The notes under the pieces: generated by a model
Database searches by the model: none
Told to the model about the DNA's origin: nothing
What the model saw: only the letters and a program-made list of their open reading frames with translations
Source: Galerina marginata
Lineage: Eukaryota > Basidiomycota > Agaricomycetes > Agaricales > Galerinaceae
Direction of reading: 5' to 3'
DNA: 64,000 bases
NCBI GenBank assembly: GCA_023014335.1
Contig: JAECYW010000007.1
Coordinates: forward strand, 2,728,001 to 2,792,000
Shown: positions 56,665 to 64,000 of the stretch, piece by piece
How the letters are laid out: each line of letters opens with the position of its first letter
Numbering within the stretch: position 1 is the stretch's first letter
Made by a program: the position numbers and the translations under genes

Positions 56665-57790
56665 TGCAATGAGGTATAGGTTTCTGACCAAACAGTTCGT
56701 GTACTCCCTCGTTTTATACTTGAACAATCAGTTGGACTAAATGTCCCTGCCCTTCGGCTCGTATCTGTGTATTCCGTAGGTACTGGCCATGTAACTCATC
56801 TCAATCCATCATTTCCCCCGTCGTGTCTCGTTTCCGCGCTCCTGTCAATACAATCGTTGGGTATTGAGACAAACAACTGTTAGACAAAACACCAAAAATA
56901 TGAAGTATCCGATCAGGAAGCCGTCAAAACCGGGTTGATTATCTTGATCCGTAGGCACATCCCACAATATCAAGGGGGTCCAGGAATTGTAAAAATGAGG
57001 CCCCTTCCTCCCCTCCAATAAAGGTATGTTTCCGTCCTAATTAGGTATGTACGTTTTGATGAGACAAACACGTCGTCAAATTCTGGACAACCTCGAGTCC
57101 GTAAATTTTTATAACTTTTAGTCAAGGGGGCACCAAGATTCAAACAACGACACGGGGTCGATTTTTGTCTTTAAGGTCCCGCCAACCCCCTCCCCCTCCC
57201 CCGCCCATATCGGGTATGTTTTCCGTCCAAAAGCGGTATGTTTTGCCCACATTTGGGGATCCGCTTGACTCTGACTTGAGTTGCCCGTGCTGGGGCTGCA
57301 AAAATGGCTGGAAATGACTTTCTCGGACTGTATGATACGCATCAAATATATGATACTGCGCTGTTTAACTTATTTTTGAAGTCTCGCTTTGCCTCTCAGT
57401 TATCAAAAATTTGCCCCGCCGGAGGCAAATGTGGACCAGCGATCAAGAATGAGTCTTTTCCGTGTCATAAAAAAGTCCCAGAGAAGAAATTATTATGTGG
57501 TACACTGTAGGCAAGTACTTATGCACAAAATTTGAAGTTTGGCGCCCTGAAAATAAAAATTTTCTAAGCCTCCGGCACCCCACCCCCCCCCCCTACCCGG
57601 GTCACGGGCTCGAATCCCGGTGCCCCTTGCTTTTAGTAGATTAAAAAAAAGTTATGTCATTAAAAATTACGGGAAAAGTTGATCTAACGGTAGATATTAG
57701 GCGTCTACACCATGATATCGATTTTTATCTACGCGTTTTCTCTTTGAGTCTTTCAATATTGATGGAGGTGTGAGGGAGGCCTCCGGGCAA
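56665..57790. other. Intergenic with short direct repeats
   Basis: Two similar blocks occur: AAAGGTATGTTTCCGTCC..AATTAGGTATGTACG near 57020 and TCGGGTATGTTTTCCGTCCAAAAGCGGTATGTT near 57210. No gene is seen. It may be a fragment of an unclassified transposon. Confidence 0.4.
57598..57626 (+). other. tRNA T-arm-like sequence (B-box), incomplete
   Basis: ACGGGCTCGAATCCCGGTGCCCC resembles the T arm and acceptor 3' strand of a tRNA, including a Pol III B-box-like GGCTCGAATCC. No D arm, anticodon arm or matching 5' acceptor strand is found upstream; a C-run lies there instead. More likely a tRNA-derived fragment or SINE remnant than a gene. Confidence 0.4.
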
Positions 57791-60700
57791 GCACCAGCGA
57801 TCAAATTGGTAAGCAAAGTTCCGTCATCGGTCGCCACGAAAAATCCGTTACTCACAACTTGTCACTTTTCTAATTCTTTTCTGCTTGTCTCTATCCTTTT
57901 CAAATCCTTTTATGACTGCTCAGCGAACGCTGTAGACAATGAAATTCCATACTCATCAACTTCAAAGCGCAAATGTCAAGTCCTTAACGCACAGTATTCT
58001 TGTTTAGTCAACGAATCGCCTCCACTTGACCTCACTTCGTAAGTTGTCCTTTTGGCGAGGTTATTTTCCTCGCTGACCTTGCATTTCTGGTTCCAGGATG
58101 AGATGCGCGGTTGACGGTTTTCATCCATGATCCATGAAGCGCAGCATTCGATGTCTTTGCCGACATCCTAACTGGACGATTTGCGGCGGGCTCATGCCAA
58201 GATGTTCTGCAGGGTTTTATATGGTTCGTCGCCCCTGTAAGTTACTAAGTTGCACTGTAAGCCTGCTTCTCCTTACTTCCTCTTCCACTTTTGAGTTGTT
58301 TCCTTTCTTGCTACTCGATTCTGATTCTTTCTTTGTGTTTCTTCGATCGAAACTGGCTAACCTCTCTTCTCTCTAGTCTATCCGACCCTCTCTGGACAAT
58401 ATAGCCAATGGTAGCCGCTACTCGCCCGCTTTGCTCTTAAGAGCAAAGCGAAGTCTTGCTCATATTGGCCGGCCTCATCGGCTGGATTTTCGCGGGAACT
58501 TTGTCCTCGACGTTCGATATTCAATCTCGTCCACAACTTATCACTTTCAGTGTCGATTACAGCTGCTGCCGTACCCTTATTCTGCAGACCGGCGGGGGCG
58601 TCGAGCCTTCGGACACGTTTACTCTCAAGTCATACAAAATCCCTACCACCTGTGGCCGCAGCCTTATCTCCTCCTGGGCCGACACCAACGACGACGAAGA
58701 GGAAACAGAGAAGGAGGACCGCACATCAATTTTCCATGCCCCCCACTTCGCGAGCATCGCCAGATTCGAGATCCTTGGGGTATAGGGTCGGTATTTCGTT
58801 TCAAGAAGACCAAAACTTTAGTCCAATCTCAACTTTTTGCCCCAAGCTCCTCCAGCTCCACAAAACACGATCCACGCCACCGCCCTAGTGGACCGTTTTG
58901 TCCGTCACCCACCACGAGTGCATGAAGTGGCTACATGCGAATCATGCAGCCCACACCGCTAGCTGCCAGCACTTTGGACTTTCTGCTAGCGTGTTCATGG
59001 TCGAGGGTCTATACACAAACAACTTACCCCGCTCAGGCTCTTCCTCTTCTCCTTCCTGGATCCATGGTCGCGATGACATGCCCCAGCCCCAGTCTCGTGT
59101 CCAAGCTTACCTGCCTCTCAACCGTTCAGTTCAGCTGGCCTCCTTTGTGACGTTGACTCATTGGAAAGAGCGGGATTAGGATGACACGTCGGACGATGAG
59201 GATGGAAGGCAGCTGGCAAAGGACGGAGAGATGACAATGACGATGGAACGCAGAAGGCAGAGGATAGACGATTTCAGACCTCAAAGCTTGGAGTTCCTGG
59301 GTATCAGCGGGTGGGGAAGCGTACTTGGAAGTGAACACCTCATCACTGCCCCAAGCCACTTCAAACAATTGACGTGGACCACAGCTTCGTCGCGGGCTCC
59401 GCCAGCTATGATGGCCAACGCATTACTGAGGAATTATCAACTCCTATGCCCCAACGATCATCTGCAACCGCATACAACGCCGTCGGCCCATCCGGTTTCC
59501 ACGTCCCCAACGAAGTCGTTCGAAAGGAGCTTGTCTCTATTGCCATGAATCATAGCCCATCTTTTGCATCACCAGCAGAGTGTCAATTTTCCACCAGATC
59601 GTAATCGACGAATACGAATCTACTTCATTTCAACTCGACCACACTCTTCCAATCTCCAAGTCCGCAATATCGTACCTTGGCTAGGGCCGTAGAGCACCTC
59701 GTCCGAGTTTTTCCGAGCGCATATACTCAGTCTCCGGCCTACCTCCGGGTTGATTGGGTTCGATATTCATGGATTGGGTGAACGAGAAAGGAGGGTAGCG
59801 AAAAGTGGAGGCGTTTTTGGAAGTGAACCTGGACGTGGCCGGAAGTCTGGAGGAGGAGGAGCAGGAGGAACGGGCGGGCAGGCTGGACGAGAAGATTGGC
59901 CGCCAATGCCACAGGGCCTGAACTTCGGCAAAGAAGCATGTCAGGCGAGCTGGACGAGGTCGTAGATGCAACTCAAACTTCCCATTCGGCTCTTCAAGCT
60001 TCAAAATGCAGTCAGCACGTCGACGTTGGTGTTTGTTGCCAAACACGAACCGTTTGAGAGCTGACATCGAGTAGGAAGGGAGAGGAAAAGGAGTGCAACG
60101 ATTCATCGTTTGGCCTTCGACTTCGCCTCGCCCCAAGCTTCTAGCACGAAACGGCACCGATGAATCATCAACATCCAACTCCACTACCCCCATCTCTATC
60201 TCCATGTTCGAGATATTGAGATATCATGCACCAGCTGCGGCGTCAGGCTTATCTCCTGCATGACCCTTAGGCGCGTCGCGTGATGTCACTAACTCGAGGG
60301 TCGACACGAACCCCATCATGGAACTTTCTTGTCCTGGCGACGTCTTCGCCTTCATCTGATTTCATCGCAGTGTCAACTCCAATTTTTTCACCGAAACTGC
60401 TTGCTGCTGTGGCAAGAAGGATAAAGCACTTCGCTCCGAGTTTTAAGAGCGGATATACTCAGTCTCCGCCTCCTCCAAGGTGGCTGGACGTTAGGAGGAG
60501 GCGGAGGAAAGGACACGTGGGTTAACCGGATGAGGGGATTGACTGTCGATGCCACGGAGGACGATTTTCGGCCTGGAGGCAGGACAGGAGAGCTGGACGA
60601 GAGGTTTGCCTTTGATGCTGAAAGAAGAAGGCTCTGGTGTGATTCAAACGAGGGATTCGTCGTCCTTGGGTACGTTCTTCCTTTCCATCGTGATGATTAC

Positions 60701-61800
60701 GATTTCTTAGTGATGTTCAATTGTATCTCTTCTCCAGCTCTGACTTTGTCCAAGGCTCCTGCCCTGTGGAAGTCAAACTTCTCATTCGGCTTGAGACGTA
60801 GTCTGGAAGTCGACATTATTGCTTGTTGCCAAACTCGACCAGTTCGGAGGCTAGTACTAATATTTCGACCTCCTCCAGCATTTCGTCGTTGGGCCTTCAG
60901 TTTCAACTTCCGCTCGAGCTCATCTTCGTTAAGAGTGGGGTTCACATTGCTACCAAGGCTGAAACTTGAAGTATCAATCTTCCTACAACGCGAGCGGGAC
61001 ACATCGGCGCCGGCGTCCAGTACGACCTTCTCTCCTTTTCCTGCCCTTTCGTCCTTGAGCTTTCGATGTTCATCGAACATGACGATCATCTGTCCTCCGA
61101 TCAGCTGCCTACGTCTGCTCATAACCTGTTCTATGCCTCCCTTCCTTCATTCTTCCACCCTCCTTCTACGCTACCTTATTCCTGTCATTCGTGTTTTCAG
61201 CGAGTTACGACGCTTACGACGCTTTCGACCCGGTTCAGCCCAAGAAGAGCATTCCTCGGCCCCAACCGGATTATAGTATGATGACAACCCAGCAGCGACA
61301 GTCCTCAGTCTTGCTCGTCGTCTTCGCCTGCAATGAACTTCCTCGCATGTTGGCCCAAGAATCTTCCCAGGCCTTGGAGATGAAGATGGAGCCCATCTTG
61401 GTCGCCACCTCGGGTTGATATGGGAGTGTAAATTGTTGTCAGTCGCTGCGGTTTGGAAGATGCGTAGGATTTGGTCGGGTCACTGGGCGATATGGACCCA
61501 AGTTGTAGTGGCGAAGTAGTTGAGGAACACAGTACTATCCCCACCGCCGAGCGTCCATCCTAGCAGCCTCCACGCAGAAGCTCATCCTCGTTACTCCTTC
61601 GTCGGTGTCGTCTTATTTTTACTCATGTTTCTTCATCAAGTGGTCCCTTTTCGTCGGTTCTTTCTCGTTGGAGCCCGATCCCGGCATTATCTTCCCTTCT
61701 CGGCATCGTTTCCTCCACGGGCTCGTGACGTATTGCAAGTTGTTTCAATGTCGTCCCATCAATGCTGTTCTGGTATACTCCGTTCGCTGTTTTGTTATAC
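57791..61800. repeat. 2-kb decayed repeat family, copies 4 and 5
   Basis: Copy 4: CTCAGCGAACGCTGTAGA near 57937, GGTTCCAGGATGAG near 58090, CTATCCGACCCTCTCTGGAC near 58378, GCCAATGGTAGCCGCTAC near 58405, GGACACGTTTACTCTCAAGTC near 58613 and CATATACTCAGTCTCCGG near 59720. A second, partial copy follows: TCGACACGAACC near 60302 and ATATACTCAGTCTCCGCC near 60456. The long frames here (for example 60530-61276 plus, 60205-59681 minus) are Arg/Ser/Pro-rich, overlap frames on the other strand and lack domains, so they are not called as genes. Confidence 0.5.
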
Positions 61801-62004
61801 TCCAACTGCTGCTTAGATCACCATCGAGGAGTGATATCTGATTTCATGGTCGAGCATCATCACAAAAGCTGCCCAAATAGTGTCTTCTGCATCCAACCTG
61901 AGAACTTCGAAACTTCCACAAGCCATGAATAGTGACAAGTTGTTCTGCTTTGTACAGTGGACGCCGTCCACCCCTCGACAAAGACCGAGTCTTATCCGTT
62001 GTGG

Positions 62005-62012
62005 TATATATA
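62005..62012 (+). promoter_or_regulatory. TATA box of DUF6534 copy 5
   Basis: TATATATA about 116 bp upstream of the ATG at 62128, at a plausible distance for a 5' UTR of 80-90 nt. The assignment rests on position and motif only. Confidence 0.45.
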
Positions 62013-62127
62013 GGACTATTTTGGCGAAAATTCAAAGCACAGACTCAAGCTGCCCTTCGTCCTGTCCCGCAAGTCGAACTGGATCCCAGAAGTTGCCCGT
62101 TCTCTGCTTCATCCCGCCAAGTAACAT

Positions 62128-63632
62128 CAATGCCGTTGACCCCGATTGAACTTGGGAAGATGTGGGTCCTTTTGCAATTCAGGGAGAGGGATAGTTACTT
62201 AACTTCTCATCATTATTATTCAGCGCTGGTCCTCTGGTGAGCACCCCCTCCGCCGCCCCATACAAACTTATGAGATAAAATATAAAATTTCTCAGCTCCT
62301 CGGAAACCTTCTGAATTGGGGGTTGTTCGGCGTCTTGTCCATGCAAGTTTGTGAGTAAGAATTTTCCGCCTTACATCCAACCATTAAAAATCTCTCCAAA
62401 GACATGTACTATCTCGCATTCCCGAATGATCGCGTCGGTAACAAAGCCCTGGTGTATACGGTCTATTTCTTGGACGCTGCCCATACGTTCCTCTTAACGG
62501 CAAATGCATTTCGAACCTACGCCCTGGGGTTTGGCGACTTCGAAGCGTTGGACAAGGTGGACATACTCTGGGTTTCTGATATTCCGACCGGACTAAGTAC
62601 GTTTTTGCAGTACTTATATCTGCCGTCACTACCCTCATGTAACCTTCCGACCCTGTAGTCGCGTTTCTCACTCAGGCCTTTTACGCGTATCGGATCGCAG
62701 TGCTCTCCCAAAAAAAAAGCCTCTCGGTGTTGATAATGCTGGTGCTGTAAAACGATTGGCTTTCTACCTAGCTGTGTTTTGCTCATACTCTCTTACTCAA
62801 TCCAGCTCGCTTTTCTTTCGCTTGGTGGTGCCATTGCGACTGGGGTCGAAACAGAGTTCGCAGGTCAGTTCAGCCGCTTGTTGACGAAGCGCTTTTTGAT
62901 CCCAGCGGGGGTAAGTCGTGTCTATTTCGGTCGCTAGGCGAGACCATATGCCAACGCTTCACAGATATGGGGTGGAGGGAACGCCGCTTGCGACGTGCTT
63001 ATCGCAGCTTCCATGACCTATTATGTGTGTCAATCTCCGTGTATAGTGACGTTCGCTCAATTTCGAACCTTCCAGCTGAAACGCCGTGACTCTGGGCTTG
63101 GAAAGACCCACGTTCTCCTCACACGAATCATTCGGCTGACCATTGAGACTGGTTCGGCCACAGGTACGCCTTTCATCTTTATCGACCAGGTCCAATGCGA
63201 GCTCAGCTGGTGGGTACCTGCAGCTGCTGTCGCAATCCTTTCTGTCATACTCCTGTTCTTGCCTGGGCACCCAAGCTGCTACCAAACAGGCGTCGCCATA
63301 GCTGGGAAAATGTATTCAAATTCTATGATGGCCTCGTTTAACAGCCGCATGAAGATTGGACCTTCCAATGGTACCATGGTATCCAAGTCTTGTGAGTTCC
63401 GGAGCGCACTCAAATTCTATGGACCACCGGCACTTTCTAACATGGATGTTGATTGGAGTCATTCGGCGCACGGTCGAGTGCAGAAAACCGGTGATGAGGT
63501 TTCGTTACCGCCCACGAGTAAGATATTGCAGGTGTGTCTCTGAGTATCCCCGTTCGGGTCTGAATTTCGAATGACGCCTTGAAGGAGGACTAGAAACATA
63601 GTTTTGGAGGTTCTTGTCCTTCAACCAACTAG
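62128..63632 (+). CDS. DUF6534 family multi-pass membrane protein (copy 5)
   Basis: Ten exons: 62128-62159, 62224-62236, 62296-62350, 62402-62596, 62659-62741, 62806-62910, 62965-63024, 63076-63163, 63224-63531 and 63594-63632, for 325 residues. Exon 1 is 9 nt shorter than in the other copies; exons 2, 3 and 5-8 have the standard lengths. Blocks: LLGNLLNWGLFGVLSMQVY, YYLAFPNDRVGNKALVYTVYFLD, DKVDILWVSDIPTGL, AFYAYRIAVLSQKK, LGGAIATGVETE, GGNAACDVLIAASMTYY, RIIRLTIETGSATAAVAILS and KMYSNSMMASFNSRMKIG. VSDIP replaces the usual FSVP. The exon-4 donor follows an A instead of a G. It is the source-like relative of the fragment at 49746-50089. The tail ends FGGSCPSTN. Family of unknown role with about seven membrane helices. 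Confidence 0.88.
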
Positions 63633-64000
63633 TCACCATCGATACAACGATCCAAAACTACTTATTACATCCTCCATTTTGAGACGGCATTGGCTTCTGC
63701 GCATATCTCCGCTTACAAGTTGCCACGGAGGGATGTGAATCACTCGCGCAAAGATCCTTCCCTACCTTCGCGCCTTCGAGCGAGATACCTTTTGGTTCAA
63801 CTTGAATTATGAATAGGCTGCAACACGGCGTCTAATGCGATTTAAGACCAGAAGGTAGTAAACTCCCAGAACTTCTATGCTGCAGATCCTTTTCAAAAGA
63901 ACATAACTTGTAAACTATTTCCATCGTATACTACATCATTTAAGAAGGATCAAGAACACTTCGAAAGCGAAAGAAATGTATCGGTTGTGTTTACCGGCTA
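63633..64000. other. Right edge, no gene seen
   Basis: AT-rich 3' flank of DUF6534 copy 5. No frame or repeat was recognised. Confidence 0.4.

Noticed and set aside
57598..57626. A functional tRNA gene.
   Set aside because: No D arm, anticodon arm or 5' acceptor strand could be found.
59681..60205. Minus-strand frame of 174 codons as a candidate gene.
   Set aside because: Low-complexity Ser/Arg text within a repeat copy; the similar EYMR text in other copies comes from the shared DNA motif CATATACTC.
60530..61276. Plus-strand frame of 248 codons as a candidate gene.
   Set aside because: Arg/Ser/Pro-rich text, no domain, overlapped by an open frame on the opposite strand (60697-61122), and it lies in the decayed 2-kb repeat region.

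Overview
The window looks like nuclear DNA of an agaricomycete (mushroom-forming basidiomycete). Genes are split by many 45-70 nt GT-AG introns. The recognisable families are typical of Agaricomycetes: F-box proteins with the D-[IV]-W-R-x-[IV]-F and V-C-S-V-W-R motifs, DUF6534 multi-pass membrane proteins, DUF5648, MYND and kelch proteins. I see no rRNA gene, no complete tRNA, no CRISPR array and no bacterial-style operon.

Layout. 1-9.6 kb: two intact F-box genes (2252-3586 and 8160-9599, both minus). Between them lie a 2.7-kb foldback transposon (4013-6752), a CACTA-like MITE (6838-7068) and a small gene of unknown function (7093-7851). 10-19 kb: a kelch gene, then two paralogous genes for secreted proteins made of a two-exon repeat (11842-12986 and 17760-18884, both minus). 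The second paralogue carries two single-base insertions in one exon. Between them are a small secreted-protein gene with an in-frame TAG and an unresolved degenerate locus. 19.8-23 kb: a protein-kinase-like gene with a broken catalytic loop and a frameshift, and an F-box pseudogene with three frameshifts. 25-26 kb: a secreted alpha/beta hydrolase whose catalytic serine sits in an 11-nt exon.

27.9-63.6 kb is dominated by five DUF6534 genes, all on the plus strand (27890, 41969, 44848, 51123, 62128), plus a 3' fragment of a sixth (49746). All five share the same ten-exon structure, including a 13-nt second exon. The third is cut by a 549-bp MITE in exon 7. The genes are embedded in two decayed repeat families. 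One has about 200-bp units (26.4, 29.8-34.2 and 44.2 kb). The other has about 2-kb units (34.7-39, 47.6-49.75, 53.1-55.06 and 57.8-61.8 kb). Also present are a degenerate unnamed gene (31698-32229), a MYND-like gene (39661-40673), a TA-flanked Tc1/mariner-type MITE (55066-55595) and a secreted DUF5648 gene (56041-56664).

Overall this is a gene-family birth-and-death region: local duplications (DUF6534, F-box, repeat secreted proteins), insertions of non-autonomous DNA transposons, and several fresh lesions. Exon coordinates were worked out by hand. For the multi-exon genes called intact, the summed coding length is a multiple of three.
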